Positions 25,291-34,234 of a DNA stretch of 64,000 nucleotides are shown piece by piece. This stretch comes from DATARH01 sp035534855 (GTDB taxonomy: Bacteria; Pseudomonadota; Alphaproteobacteria; ATCC43930; CGMCC-115725), in contig DATLRD010000060.1 of the NCBI GenBank assembly GCA_035534855.1, positions 1 through 64,000 of the forward strand, given 5' to 3'. The notes beneath the pieces are model-generated. The model had not been told where the DNA came from, searched no databases, and was given only the letters and a program-made list of their open reading frames with translations. The number at the start of each line of letters is the position of its first letter. Positions within the stretch are counted from its first letter, which is position 1. The position numbers and the translations under genes were made by a program.

Positions 25291-25743
25291 TTGGCGACCG
25301 GCGTTCTTCGGCTTCTCGCAATGACCGGCCTGTCGGCGGCCGTCGCCGCGCCCGTTTTAGCCGCCGAGCCGATGATCCCCGAGCCGATGATCGTCGAACC
25401 GATGGCGCTGTTGCAGGGGCTCGACAAGACCACGGCACGCGTCTCGCAGTTTGAGACGGCGCTCGACAAGCCGGTGCAGTTTGGCGACCTGTCGATCGTG
25501 GTCCGGGCATGCGAGAAGAACCCGCCCGACGAGCGGCCGGAAAATGCCGCCTTCCTGCAGATTTTCGAACTGCATCCCGGACAGCCGCAGACCCGCGTGT
25601 TCAGCGGCTGGATGTTTTCGTCGAGCCCGGCACTGTCGGCGCTCGAAGACCCGATCTACGACGTCAACGTGCTCGAATGCAAAGCCGCACCGGCGCCCGC
25701 AGCGGCAACCGCGCCAGCGCCGGCGACGAAATCGCCGCGATAG
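25291..25743 (+). CDS. DUF2155 exported protein
   Basis: A 150-residue protein with a signal peptide from a TTG at 25291 (MATGVLRLLAMTGLSAAVAA, cut near PVLA-AEP). An ATG at 25321 would give a shorter signal lacking the basic start. The DUF2155 core has QFGDLSIVVRACEKNPPDE, FLQIFELHPGQ and SGWMFSSSPALSALEDPIYDVNVLEC. Last about 20 residues are an Ala/Pro tail encoded in the 88-bp region shared with aat on the other strand. Likely periplasmic. Confidence 0.85.
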   Translation: MATGVLRLLAMTGLSAAVAAPVLAAEPMIPEPMIVEPMALLQGLDKTTARVSQFETALDKPVQFGDLSIVVRACEKNPPDERPENAAFLQIFELHPGQPQTRVFSGWMFSSSPALSALEDPIYDVNVLECKAAPAPAAATAPAPATKSPR

Positions 25744-26315
25744 GTGAGGGCGGCGGCGAGCAGGCGGCGATAGCGCTCGCGGGGGATCTCGATCGCGCCG
25801 AACCGGGCCAGGTGCGGTGTCAGGAACTGGACGTCGAGCAGCCGGTAACCGCCGGCGCGCAGGGTCGCGACGAGATGGACGAGGGCGACCTTGCTCGCGT
25901 CGGTCACGCGGCTGAACATGCTCTCGCCGAAAAACGCTCCGCCGAGCGACACGCCGTAAAGCCCGCCGGCCAGGCTGTCGCCGCGCCAGCATTCGACGCT
26001 GTGCGCGTAGCCGCGGTCGAAGAGGCCGCCGTAAAGCCGCAGGATTTCGCCGTTGATCCAGGTGTTCGGGCGCTTTTCGCTGGCTTCGGCGCAGCCTCGC
26101 ATCGTATCGGCGAAGGCGGTGTCGCAGCGCACCGACAGCCGCCCCTGCCGCACGATTCGGGCGAGCCGCCGCGGCACATGCAGCCGGTCGAGCGGAAGGA
26201 TCCCGCGCAGCCGCGGCTCGACCCAGAACAATTCGGGGTCGTCGGCCGATTCTGCCATCGGAAAGATGCCGGCGGCATAGGCGTCGAGCAGGATTTCGGG
26301 GGTCAGCCGGGTCAT
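25656..26315 (-). CDS. aat: Leucyl/phenylalanyl-tRNA-protein transferase
   Basis: A 219-residue enzyme that adds Leu or Phe to N-terminal Lys or Arg, marking proteins for ClpAP degradation. Family signs are LLDAYAAGIFPMAESADDPELFWVEPRLRG and the HSVECWRGDSLAGGLYGVSLGGAFFGESMFS block. The start ATG at 26315 follows the accC stop by 10 bases. The C-terminus is Gly/Ala-rich (AGAGAVAAAGAGAALHSS) and lies antisense to the DUF2155 3' end for 88 bp. The clpS/clpA partners are not here. It is the last gene of the aroQ-accB-accC-aat run. Confidence 0.94.
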   Translation of the reverse strand: MTRLTPEILLDAYAAGIFPMAESADDPELFWVEPRLRGILPLDRLHVPRRLARIVRQGRLSVRCDTAFADTMRGCAEASEKRPNTWINGEILRLYGGLFDRGYAHSVECWRGDSLAGGLYGVSLGGAFFGESMFSRVTDASKVALVHLVATLRAGGYRLLDVQFLTPHLARFGAIEIPRERYRRLLAAALTYRGDFVAGAGAVAAAGAGAALHSSTLTS

Positions 26316-26325
26316 CGCCACGCCC

Positions 26326-27669
26326 TTAGCGGCCGCGCGCCAGAAACTCTTCAAGCCAGTGGATGTGATAGTCGCCGCGGCGGAATTCGGCGTTCGCCAT
26401 CAGGCGCTGGTGCAGCGGCAAGGTCGTCTCGATGCCGCCGATCACGTATTCGTCGAGCGCGCGCGACAGGCGCATCAGGCATTCGTCGCGATTGGCGCCG
26501 TGGACCACCAGCTTGCCGATCAGGCTGTCGTAATAGGGCGGCACCGTGTAGCCCTGATAGGCGCCGCTGTCGACGCGGATGCCGAGCCCGCCGGGCGCGT
26601 GGTATTCGCTGATCCGGCCGGGCGAGGGGCGGAAATCGTCCGGGCTTTCGGCGTTGATGCGGCACTCGATCGCGTGGCCCCGCAGCTGGATGTCGCTCTG
26701 GCTCAGGGCGAGCGGCTCGCCGGCGGCGATGCGGATCTGCTCGCGCACGATGTCCACGCCGCTGACCATCTCGCTGATCGGATGCTCGACCTGCAGCCGG
26801 GTGTTCATCTCGATGAAATAGAACTCGCCGTCCTGGTAAAGAAACTCGATCGTGCCGGCGCTCTTGTAGCCGAGCTTTTTCAGGGCGTTGACGGTAAGGG
26901 ACAGCAGGCGCTGGCGCGAGGCCTCGCTGAGCGCCGGGGACGGCGTCTCTTCGAGCACCTTCTGGTGCGAGCGCTGCAGCGAGCAGTCGCGCTCGCCGAG
27001 ATGGATGACGCTGCCGTCGCCGTCGCCAAGAAGCTGCACCTCGATATGGCGCGGCCGGTCGAGGTAGCGTTCGAGATAGACCGCATCGTTGGCGAACGCG
27101 GCCTTGGCCTCGGCCTGGGCGAGCGGCAGCATCCGGGCCAGCTCGGCCTCGTTGTGCGCGAGCTTCATGCCGCGCCCGCCGCCGCCCGCGGAGGCTTTCA
27201 GCAGCACCGGGTAGCCGACCGATTGTGCCGCCGCGCTGGCCGCGGCGATGTCGAGCAGCGCTTCCGGCGAGCCGGGCACGGTCGGGATGCCGAGGCGCTG
27301 CGCCGCCTCCTTGGCGCGGACCTTGTCGCCCATGACGCGAATGTGCTCGGCCGACGGGCCGATAAAGACAAAGCCGTGCTCTTCGACGACGGCGGCGAAA
27401 TCCGCGTTTTCCGAGAGGAAGCCGATGCCAGGGTGGATCGCATCGGCGCCGGTGATCGTCGCCGCCGACACGATCGCGGCGATGTTGAGATAGCTGCCGC
27501 GCGCCGGTGGCGGCCCGATGCACACGCTTTCGTCGGCCAGGCGCACGTTCATCGCCGCGGCATCGGCGGTCGAATGCACGGCGACGGTCTTGATGCCCAT
27601 CTCGCGGCAGGCGCGGTGGATCCTGAGCGCGATCTCGCCGCGGTTGGCGATCAGGACCTTTTCAAACAT
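26326..27669 (-). CDS. accC: Acetyl-CoA carboxylase, biotin carboxylase subunit
   Basis: A 447-residue ATP-grasp enzyme that carboxylates the biotin of AccB in the first step of fatty acid synthesis. The N-terminus MFEKVLIANRGEIALRI, the ATP loop KASAGGGGRGMKL, and EMNTRLQVEHPISEMV are all present; HAIECRINAE follows. Length is as expected. It starts 15 bases after accB, so the two are cotranscribed. Confidence 0.97.
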   Translation of the reverse strand: MFEKVLIANRGEIALRIHRACREMGIKTVAVHSTADAAAMNVRLADESVCIGPPPARGSYLNIAAIVSAATITGADAIHPGIGFLSENADFAAVVEEHGFVFIGPSAEHIRVMGDKVRAKEAAQRLGIPTVPGSPEALLDIAAASAAAQSVGYPVLLKASAGGGGRGMKLAHNEAELARMLPLAQAEAKAAFANDAVYLERYLDRPRHIEVQLLGDGDGSVIHLGERDCSLQRSHQKVLEETPSPALSEASRQRLLSLTVNALKKLGYKSAGTIEFLYQDGEFYFIEMNTRLQVEHPISEMVSGVDIVREQIRIAAGEPLALSQSDIQLRGHAIECRINAESPDDFRPSPGRISEYHAPGGLGIRVDSGAYQGYTVPPYYDSLIGKLVVHGANRDECLMRLSRALDEYVIGGIETTLPLHQRLMANAEFRRGDYHIHWLEEFLARGR

Positions 27670-27684
27670 GCCGCCCGCGCGTCG

Positions 27685-28164
27685 TCACTCGATCAGCATC
27701 AGCGCGGCGCCGTACTCGACCGGCTCGGCGTCCTCGATCAGGATGCGCGCGATCTGCCCGTCGCGCGGCGCGCGAATCTGGTTCATCACCTTCATCGCCT
27801 CGATGATGAGGAGCGTCTGGCCCTCGGTCACGGTGTCGCCGATCTGGACAAAGGGCGGGGTGCCGGGCTGCGCCGCGAGATAGGCGACCCCGACCATCGG
27901 CGCGGTGACCGCCCCGGGGTGGACGGCGCCGTTGCCGCCGGCGGCGGGCGGAACGGGTTCCAGCGCGGCAGGCGGCGGGGCCGCCGGGCGTGCGAGGGCC
28001 GGCGCGGCGGCAGCTGCGGGCGCGGTCTCGCGGGCGACCCGAATGCGGTACCCGTCGCTTTCGTATTCGATCTCGCTGAGCCCGGTTTCGGCGAGCAGCG
28101 CGGCAAGACTGCGGATCAGCTCGGCATCCGGCGCCGGCGGCGAACGCCGATTTCCGATCCTCAC
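27685..28164 (-). CDS. accB: Acetyl-CoA carboxylase, biotin carboxyl carrier protein
   Basis: A 159-residue carrier with the biotinylated lysine in IIEAMKVMNQIRA in the C-terminal lipoyl/biotinyl domain. An N-terminal helix domain (IRSLAALLAETGLSEIEYE) and an Ala/Pro linker of about 40 residues precede it. The start is a GTG at 28164 that overlaps the aroQ stop (GTGA), so it is coupled to aroQ. Works with AccC downstream. Confidence 0.95.
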   Translation of the reverse strand: MRIGNRRSPPAPDAELIRSLAALLAETGLSEIEYESDGYRIRVARETAPAAAAAPALARPAAPPPAALEPVPPAAGGNGAVHPGAVTAPMVGVAYLAAQPGTPPFVQIGDTVTEGQTLLIIEAMKVMNQIRAPRDGQIARILIEDAEPVEYGAALMLIE

Positions 28165-28619
28165 CGAGGCGCCTCTGCCGCTTCGGCGTCGATCAGCGCG
28201 GCAATAGCCTCCAGCGCCAGCTCGTAGCCGATCGGTCCGAGCCCGAAAATCCCGCCGTTCGCCGCCAGGCTGACATAGGAATGGTGGCGGAATTGCTCGC
28301 GACGGAAGATGTTGGAGAGGTGCACCTCGATGATCGGCAGCTCGGCGGCGTTGAGCGCGTCGAGCACTGCGACCGAGGTGTGGGTCAGCGCCCCGGCGTT
28401 AAGAATGATGCCATCGGCCGCGTCGCGCGCCTCCTGGATCCAGTCGACGAGCAGGCCCTCGTGGTTGGTCTGGCGAAATTCGATCGTCAGATCGAGCGCC
28501 TTGGCCCGTTCCAGACAGCGGTCTTCGACATCGGCCAGCGTGTCGTAGCCATAGGTAGCCGGCTCGCGCACGCCGAGCAGATTCAGGTTGGGGCCGTTGA
28601 GGATGTATACGGTCGGCAC
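28161..28619 (-). CDS. aroQ: 3-dehydroquinate dehydratase, type II
   Basis: A 152-residue shikimate-pathway enzyme. The active-site elements are NGPNLNLLGVREP, FRQTNHEGLLVDWIQEA, LNAGALTHTSVAVLDAL and EVHLSNIFRREQFRHHS. The GTG at 28619 is chosen because GGAG lies six bases upstream and the protein then begins PTVYILNGPNLNLL; an in-frame GTG at 28631 is the alternative. It leads the aroQ-accB-accC order, a common alphaproteobacterial arrangement. Confidence 0.94.
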   Translation of the reverse strand: MPTVYILNGPNLNLLGVREPATYGYDTLADVEDRCLERAKALDLTIEFRQTNHEGLLVDWIQEARDAADGIILNAGALTHTSVAVLDALNAAELPIIEVHLSNIFRREQFRHHSYVSLAANGGIFGLGPIGYELALEAIAALIDAEAAEAPR

Positions 28620-28720
28620 CCGCGCCTCCACTGTCGACAGGAGCCGCGATTATACCATGGAACGAGGCGTCGCAAGAGGCGGCGCGCCGGCGACGGCTCG
28701 AGGCCGCCGCCCGAGGCCTC

Positions 28721-29527
28721 CTATTCGGCGGCCGCCGGCACCGGCGCGGTGGTCGGGGCCGGAAGCGGGGTGCGCGAGGCGGTCCAGTAGCTGAGCGCGA
28801 CCAGTCCGGCGCCGCCGACGATGTTGCCGAGCGTCACCCACAGCAGGTTCCACCCCATCCCGGCCCAGGTCACGGTGGCCGGATGCGGCGCCAGCAGCGC
28901 GATCGTCAGCAGCGTCATGTTGGCGACCGAGTGTTCGTAGCCGCTGGCGATAAAGGCGTAGAGGCACCAGAAGATCGCGATGCATTTGGCGGTGTCGTTG
29001 GTCATCCGTGCCGAGGTCCAGATCGCCAGGCAGACCAGCCAGTTGCACAGGATCGCGCGAGCGAACAGTTCGAGCGCCGGGGCGTTCATCTTGGCCGCGG
29101 CGACATTGACGATCAGATGGCTCGATGACGACAGCACGATACCGCCGCCGCCGGCGACGAACAGCACGGCAAGGACGACGCAGCCGGCGAGGTTGCCGGT
29201 CCACGACATGATCCAGCTCGCCGCGAGGTCGCGCGGCCCGGTCTGCCGCCGCAGCCAGCCGAGGGTCATGAACATCGTGTGCCCGGTGAACAGGTCTGAC
29301 CCGGCAAAGATCACCAGGGTCAGCGCGATCGCGAACGAGGCGCCCATCGCCAGCGGCCGGACACCCGGGTCGAGGTTGGAGCCGATGCTGAAGATCAGGA
29401 TGATCCCGAGCCCGACATAAGCGCCAGCCAGCATCGAGCTGACGAAGAACCCGCCCGGCGAGCGCCGCAGATAGGCCGATTTGGTGGCCGCCGTCTGGGC
29501 GAACAGGTCAACGGTATCGAGAAACAT
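28721..29527 (-). CDS. Formate/nitrite transporter family channel (NirC-like)
   Basis: A 268-residue FNT-family inner-membrane channel with about six membrane segments. Typical pieces are SSMLAGAYVGLGIIL, SDLFTGHTMFMTLGWL, ILCNWLVCLAIW and YEHSVANMTLLTIALL. The ATG at 29527 gives MFLDTVDLFAQTAATK. The gene follows a flavoprotein and siroheme reductase on the same strand, so nitrite uptake feeding that reductase is the likely role; formate transport cannot be excluded. The tail is Pro/Ala-rich. Confidence 0.9.
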   Translation of the reverse strand: MFLDTVDLFAQTAATKSAYLRRSPGGFFVSSMLAGAYVGLGIILIFSIGSNLDPGVRPLAMGASFAIALTLVIFAGSDLFTGHTMFMTLGWLRRQTGPRDLAASWIMSWTGNLAGCVVLAVLFVAGGGGIVLSSSSHLIVNVAAAKMNAPALELFARAILCNWLVCLAIWTSARMTNDTAKCIAIFWCLYAFIASGYEHSVANMTLLTIALLAPHPATVTWAGMGWNLLWVTLGNIVGGAGLVALSYWTASRTPLPAPTTAPVPAAAE

Positions 29528-29570
29528 CGGGCACCCCGTGAAAGAAGTGGAACGAATGCGCGGGCAATGC

Positions 29571-31130
29571 TCAGTACACGTCCTTGCGATAGCGCCCTTC
29601 CGTGACCATCCGGGCGAGGTAGGCTTTGGCTGCGGCGGCATCCATGCCGCCCTCCTTGGCGATGATGTAGGCGAACCCGCGATCGACATCGCGCGCCATC
29701 CTTTCGGCGTCGCCGCAGACATAGAGATGCGCGCCGTCTTCGAGCCAGGACCACAGCTCGGCCGCGCAATCGAGCAGCCGATGCTGGACGTAGACTTTGT
29801 GCTCCTGGTCGCGCGAAAACGCCGTGTCGAGCCGGGTGAGCAGCCCGTCGTCGAGATAGCGCAGCAATTCCTCTCCGTAGAAGAAATCGGTGCTGCGGTG
29901 TGGGTTGCCGAAGAACAGCCAGTTGCGGCCGCGTGCACCGACCGCCTGGCGTTCCTGCAGAAAGGCGCGGAACGGCGCGACGCCGGTGCCCGGCCCGATC
30001 ATGATCAGCGGCACGTCGGGCGCGGCGAGGCGAAAGGTCTCGGTCGGGCGCACGAACAGCGTCACCGGCCCGTCGGGCTCGACCCGGTCGCAGAGATAGG
30101 TCGACGCTACGCCGCCGCGCATCCGCGCCCGCAGGCGATAGCGCACCGGCGCCACGGTCAGATGGATTTCGCGGGAAAGCCGCTTGGGCGAGGAGGCGAT
30201 CGAATAGAGCCGCGGCTGCAGCGGGTCGAGCGCCTCGATCAGTTCGGGCACCGGCGGCCGCGCTGACGGAAACGCGTGCAGCAGGTCGAGCAGGTCGGCA
30301 TCTTCCGGGCCGGCCCCGGGGTAGCCCTCGGCCATCGCCTGCAGTATCCGGGATTCGTCGCGGTCATGCGCCCGCGAGGCCAACACCTCGATCGCCTGGT
30401 CAGACGGACGGCGGATTTCGCACCAGCCGGCGAGCGCTTCGGCAAGCGGACGCTCGACGCCGTCGGGCGTCGTCACCGGCAGGTCGCAGGAGACGCCGAG
30501 CGCGGCGACGATCGCCTCGACAAGCCCCGGGGCGTTGCTCGCCCGGACGCCGATCGCGTCGCCCACCTGGTACGAGACCGGCCCCGCTTCCGAGGCCAGC
30601 ACGACATGTCGCGTGTCGCGCTCCGAGCCGTCACCGTTGAGCCGGGTTGCCCCTCGCAGCCGCGCCACAAACGCCTCGCCGGGGGCAATGGCGGGCACAG
30701 GGGACGCGGCTGCGAGCGCGCCGGCGGCAGCAGCCGGCGCGGCGGGCGTGGCGAGCAGCTCTTTCAGCGCGCGCGAGGTGGCCTTGCCGCCGGGGACGCA
30801 CCGCGACAAGCTGGTCTCGGCGCCGGCGGCGATCGCCTCGGCATAGCTCTGGCACAGATACCCGCACTGGCCGCAATCGAGTTGCGCCATCGCCGCCATC
30901 AGCGCGCGCGGCAGCGGGCGCCCCTCTGCCAGGCCGAGCCGCTCGTCGAGCGCCAGCGCCGGGTCGTGCCACGGAAACTCCTCGGGTTCCGGTGGGGCGG
31001 ACGGCGAGGCGATGGCAAGAGCTTTCCGCTCTAGCGGCTCGTCCAGCAGCGCCGCCAGAAATCCGTCGAGCCAGGCGCGCTGCGCCGGCGAAAACGGGGC
31101 GTTGTCGGGGAGACGCTGCGCGGCGCTCAT
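29571..31130 (-). CDS. Sulfite/nitrite reductase flavoprotein with Fe-S module
   Basis: A 519-residue oxidoreductase of the CysJ/ferredoxin-NADP reductase type. The FAD site is RLYSIASSPKRLS; NADPH motifs are IGPGTGVAPFRAFLQER and LYVCGDAERMARDV. In place of the FMN flavodoxin domain of E. coli CysJ, a cysteine cluster (Cys86, Cys89, Cys93, Cys111; DCGQCGYLC and SRCVPGG) suggests an Fe-S centre carrying electrons. Its start overlaps the upstream reductase stop by four bases, so both form one enzyme. Alpha-linked linker of Ala/Pro lies near 130-150. Substrate sulfite or nitrite is set by the partner. Confidence 0.88.
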   Translation of the reverse strand: MSAAQRLPDNAPFSPAQRAWLDGFLAALLDEPLERKALAIASPSAPPEPEEFPWHDPALALDERLGLAEGRPLPRALMAAMAQLDCGQCGYLCQSYAEAIAAGAETSLSRCVPGGKATSRALKELLATPAAPAAAAGALAAASPVPAIAPGEAFVARLRGATRLNGDGSERDTRHVVLASEAGPVSYQVGDAIGVRASNAPGLVEAIVAALGVSCDLPVTTPDGVERPLAEALAGWCEIRRPSDQAIEVLASRAHDRDESRILQAMAEGYPGAGPEDADLLDLLHAFPSARPPVPELIEALDPLQPRLYSIASSPKRLSREIHLTVAPVRYRLRARMRGGVASTYLCDRVEPDGPVTLFVRPTETFRLAAPDVPLIMIGPGTGVAPFRAFLQERQAVGARGRNWLFFGNPHRSTDFFYGEELLRYLDDGLLTRLDTAFSRDQEHKVYVQHRLLDCAAELWSWLEDGAHLYVCGDAERMARDVDRGFAYIIAKEGGMDAAAAKAYLARMVTEGRYRKDVY

Positions 31131-32923
31131 CGTGCGGCTCCGCTGCCGGCCAGCGCGGCCAACTCGGCGACGCTGTGCCGGTTGGCGAACGCGTTGAAGG
31201 TCTCGCCGTCGCGCCGCGCCGATAGATAACTGCGCAGCAGCGCCTCGACACGCTGCGGCAATTCCGCGGCCGGGATCGATTGAAAAAGCTCGCGCGCCAG
31301 CCCGCGCTCGGCAGCGCTGCCGCCGCCGACCACAAGGTGATAGCCCTCAACCTCGTCGTCGCCGCCGGCATCGACCCTGGCCGCCACCAGCCCGATATCG
31401 CCGACGTAATGCTGGGCGCAGGAATTGGGGCAGCCGGTCAGATGGATGTTGAGCGGGGTGTCGAGCGTGACGCGCGGTTCGAGATGGTGGGCGAGGGCGA
31501 GCGCATCGCGCTTGGTGTCGCTCAGCGCGAACTTGCATCCGGCGTTGCCGGTGCAGGCGACGAGCCCGGCGCGGATCGCGCTGGGGAACACCACAAGGCC
31601 GAGTGCCTCGATCTCGGCGACCGCGTCGCCAACGTCCGCATCCGGAATGTCGGAAATCAGCAGGTTCTGCCACACGGTCAGCCGCATCGTCCCCGAGCCG
31701 CGCCGTGCGGCGAGCGAGGCGAGGGCGCGCAGCTGGTCGGCGCCGAGCCGCGACGCCGGCGCCACGATGCCGATATACGACAGCCCGGGCTGGGCCTGCG
31801 GATGGACGCCGACATGCAGGTCGCGCCCGATCGGGCCGCGCGGCTCGGCGATGTCAGCCGGCGCGAACCGCCACGGAAACGGCAGATAGGCGGAAGCTGC
31901 GGCGACCGTCTCGGCCAGCCCCATCCGCTCGATCACGTATCTTAGCCGCGCGCGTTTGCGGTCGGTGCGGTCGCCCTCTGCGATGAACAGGCGCAGGATC
32001 GCGACCCCTGCGGCCACCACCTCGTCGGGGCGCAGCAGGACGCCGGCATCCTCGGCGAAGCTCCCGTGCCCGGTGATGCCGCCGAGCAGCATGCGGAAGT
32101 AGACGCCCTCTTCGACCGCTTTGCCCGGCCCGACCCGGACCGCGGCAAACCCGATATCGTTAGTGTCTTCGAGCACGCCGATGCGACCGCCGCCGTCGAA
32201 TGCAATGTTGAACTTGCGCGGCAGGCCGTAGAGCTCGCGATGGTTGAGGATCAGGTGATGCAGGCTGCGGCACAGCGACCGGGTGTCGATCAGCTCCTGC
32301 GGGTCGATTCCGGCGAGCGGGCTCCCGGTGATGTTGCGGATGTTGTCGGCGCCGGCACCGCGCGAGGTCAGCCCCAACTCCTGCAGCGCGGTCAACACGT
32401 CGATCGGGTAGGCCGCGCCGATGCCGCGGATCTGCAGGTTAGCGCGCGTCGTGACGTCGACCGCGCCTGCGCCGAACCGTTCGGCGATGTCGGCGAGCCC
32501 GACGGCCTTGTCGGCTGTCAGGATGCCGCCTGGCAGGCGCAGCCGCAGCATGAAGGCGTCCTGGTTCGGCGCGACATAAAACAGGCCGTGAAATTTGTGG
32601 CGGAACACGTCGGGACCCTTCGGAAACCGCCCGGAAGCGGCGTTGGCAGCGATCTCGTCCCACATGTCGAAGGGATGCTTTTCGCGCTTGGCGATCTCTT
32701 CGGAGACAAGTGCGCCGCCGGCGCGGATCACCCGGTCCTGGGCCAGCGTGTGCCAGTCGGTCGCGGCGGCCCGCCCGTCTGGCAGACTGCCGCTTGATTG
32801 TGCACTGCGATCGGTCGATGCCGACTGTGCGGGCACGTCGATCCCGCGCCGCCGCGCGATCCCGGAGATAAACCCTTCGAGATATTGCTTCTGCTCTTCG
32901 GTGAATTCGGCGTGTTGAGACAT
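31127..32923 (-). CDS. Nitrite/sulfite reductase, siroheme and 4Fe-4S
   Basis: A 598-residue reductase of the NirA/CysI family. The cluster/siroheme ligands are in CTGNAGCKFALSDTKR and HLTGCPNSCAQHYVGDIGL. Duplicated ferredoxin-like halves are seen (VTTRANLQIRGIG; TVWQNLLISDIPD). The ATG at 32923 is chosen (MSQHAEFTEEQKQYLEGF); an in-frame ATG at 32935 adds four residues. Neighbours make nitrite the more likely substrate, as a NirC-like channel is in the run, but sulfite cannot be excluded. An N-terminal charged insert of about 30 residues precedes the fold. Confidence 0.9.
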   Translation of the reverse strand: MSQHAEFTEEQKQYLEGFISGIARRRGIDVPAQSASTDRSAQSSGSLPDGRAAATDWHTLAQDRVIRAGGALVSEEIAKREKHPFDMWDEIAANAASGRFPKGPDVFRHKFHGLFYVAPNQDAFMLRLRLPGGILTADKAVGLADIAERFGAGAVDVTTRANLQIRGIGAAYPIDVLTALQELGLTSRGAGADNIRNITGSPLAGIDPQELIDTRSLCRSLHHLILNHRELYGLPRKFNIAFDGGGRIGVLEDTNDIGFAAVRVGPGKAVEEGVYFRMLLGGITGHGSFAEDAGVLLRPDEVVAAGVAILRLFIAEGDRTDRKRARLRYVIERMGLAETVAAASAYLPFPWRFAPADIAEPRGPIGRDLHVGVHPQAQPGLSYIGIVAPASRLGADQLRALASLAARRGSGTMRLTVWQNLLISDIPDADVGDAVAEIEALGLVVFPSAIRAGLVACTGNAGCKFALSDTKRDALALAHHLEPRVTLDTPLNIHLTGCPNSCAQHYVGDIGLVAARVDAGGDDEVEGYHLVVGGGSAAERGLARELFQSIPAAELPQRVEALLRSYLSARRDGETFNAFANRHSVAELAALAGSGAAR

Positions 32924-33055
32924 CGGGCCGGGCATTGCTCTGCTGTCGCGTGAGGTGCGATGCAGCAATCGGTGTGCCACTCGCGGCGCGCGGGCTGGCG
33001 CCGCGGGGTTCGGGGCGGCATAGTGCGGCGGCCGGGCGCGCTTTGGAGACCGACG

Positions 33056-33754
33056 ATGCCGATTACGATGTACGACCTTGCCGGGGTCGAGAATGACCGC
33101 CGGTTCAGCCCGTTCTGCTGGCGGGCGCGGATGGCGCTGGCCCATAAGGGGCTCGCGGTCGAGACCGTGCCATGGCACTTCACCGAAAAGGACAAGCTGC
33201 CCTCGCCGAATGACGGCCGGGTGCCGGTCATCGTCGATGGCGGCACGGTCGTCCATGATTCGTCGGCGATCGCGGAATACCTCGAAAAACAATACCCGGA
33301 TCGTCCGCCGCTGTTTGGTGGCGAGGTCGGCCGCGGGCTGACGCGCTTTGTGCAGAACTGGACCGAGACGGTATTGCAGGTCGGGCTGGTGCGGCTCGTC
33401 GTGCTCGACATCCATCGCCATATCGGCCCGGTCGATCAGGCCTATTTCCGCCAGTCGCGCGAGGCGCGCTTTGGCGGCGCCACGCTGGAAGAGGTGGTAA
33501 AGGATCGCGAAGCGCGCCTTCCGGCGTTTCGTGCCAGCCTCGACCCGCTGCGCCGCACCGTCGAACGCCAGGATTTTGTCGCCGGCACCGCGCCCTCCTA
33601 TGCCGATTACATCGTTTTCGGCGCGTTTCAGTGGGCGCGCGCGATCAGTGATTTCGAACTGCTGGCCGCCGACGACCCGGTGCGGGCGTGGCGCGGGCGG
33701 ATGCTTGATCTTTACGGCGGGCTGGCGCGGAAATCGCCCGGCTACGGCGCCTGA
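33056..33754 (+). CDS. Glutathione S-transferase family protein
   Basis: A 232-residue protein with a thioredoxin-like N-terminal domain (MPITMYDLAGVENDRRFSPF) and glutathione-contact segments NDGRVPVIVDGG and VVHDSSAIAEYLEKQYP. The all-helical C-terminal domain ends with FVAGTAPSYADYIVFGAFQW. The N-terminal SPFCWRARMAL resembles beta-etherase-like GSTs, but no substrate can be assigned. Upstream frames lack a domain. The next gene starts four bases after its stop. Confidence 0.9.
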   Translation: MPITMYDLAGVENDRRFSPFCWRARMALAHKGLAVETVPWHFTEKDKLPSPNDGRVPVIVDGGTVVHDSSAIAEYLEKQYPDRPPLFGGEVGRGLTRFVQNWTETVLQVGLVRLVVLDIHRHIGPVDQAYFRQSREARFGGATLEEVVKDREARLPAFRASLDPLRRTVERQDFVAGTAPSYADYIVFGAFQWARAISDFELLAADDPVRAWRGRMLDLYGGLARKSPGYGA

Positions 33755-33757
33755 GCG

Positions 33758-34234
33758 ATGGGAACAGTTGCCACGATCGCGATCGTCGCGCTGATCGTTC
33801 ACGTCCTGTCTGCGGTCGTATGGGTCGGCGGGATGTTTTTCGCGCTGGTCGTGCTGCGGCCGGCGTCTTTCCCGCTGGAAGCGGGCCCGCGCCTCGAGTT
33901 ATGGGCGCGGACGCTGGGCCGGTTTTTCGCCTGGGTGATCGCCGCGATCGTGCTCTTGCTGGCGAGCGGGTTTGCGCTGGTGTTCGACGTGTACAGCGGC
34001 TTCGCGCGCGCCGGACTTTACGTGCAGCTGATGATGACCCTGGGCATCATCATGATGCTGTTGTTCTTCCACGTCTATTTCGCGCCGTTTCGGCGCTTTC
34101 GCGCGGCGGTCGGGCGGCGCGACTATCCGGTGGCCGCCGCTCAGCTCAACCAGATCCGCTGGATCGTGACAGTTGGCCTGATCCTCGGCCTGGCGACCGT
34201 GGCGATCGGCAGCAGCGGCCGCTATTGGGGCTGA
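33758..34234 (+). CDS. CopD-family membrane protein
   Basis: A 158-residue inner-membrane protein with four predicted membrane segments, near residues 5-30, 55-80, 88-110 and 135-155. HVLSAVVWVGGMFF matches the start of CopD-like proteins, and FFHVYFAPFRRFRAAV lies on a loop. The family is linked to copper handling or is of unknown function; no cop genes are close. The 3' end overlaps the convergent hydrolase gene by 13 bases. Confidence 0.82.
   Translation: MGTVATIAIVALIVHVLSAVVWVGGMFFALVVLRPASFPLEAGPRLELWARTLGRFFAWVIAAIVLLLASGFALVFDVYSGFARAGLYVQLMMTLGIIMMLLFFHVYFAPFRRFRAAVGRRDYPVAAAQLNQIRWIVTVGLILGLATVAIGSSGRYWG

Noticed and set aside
26359..28227. 622-residue frame antisense to accC/accB
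   Set aside because: Low-complexity composition; accC and accB on the other strand are unmistakable.
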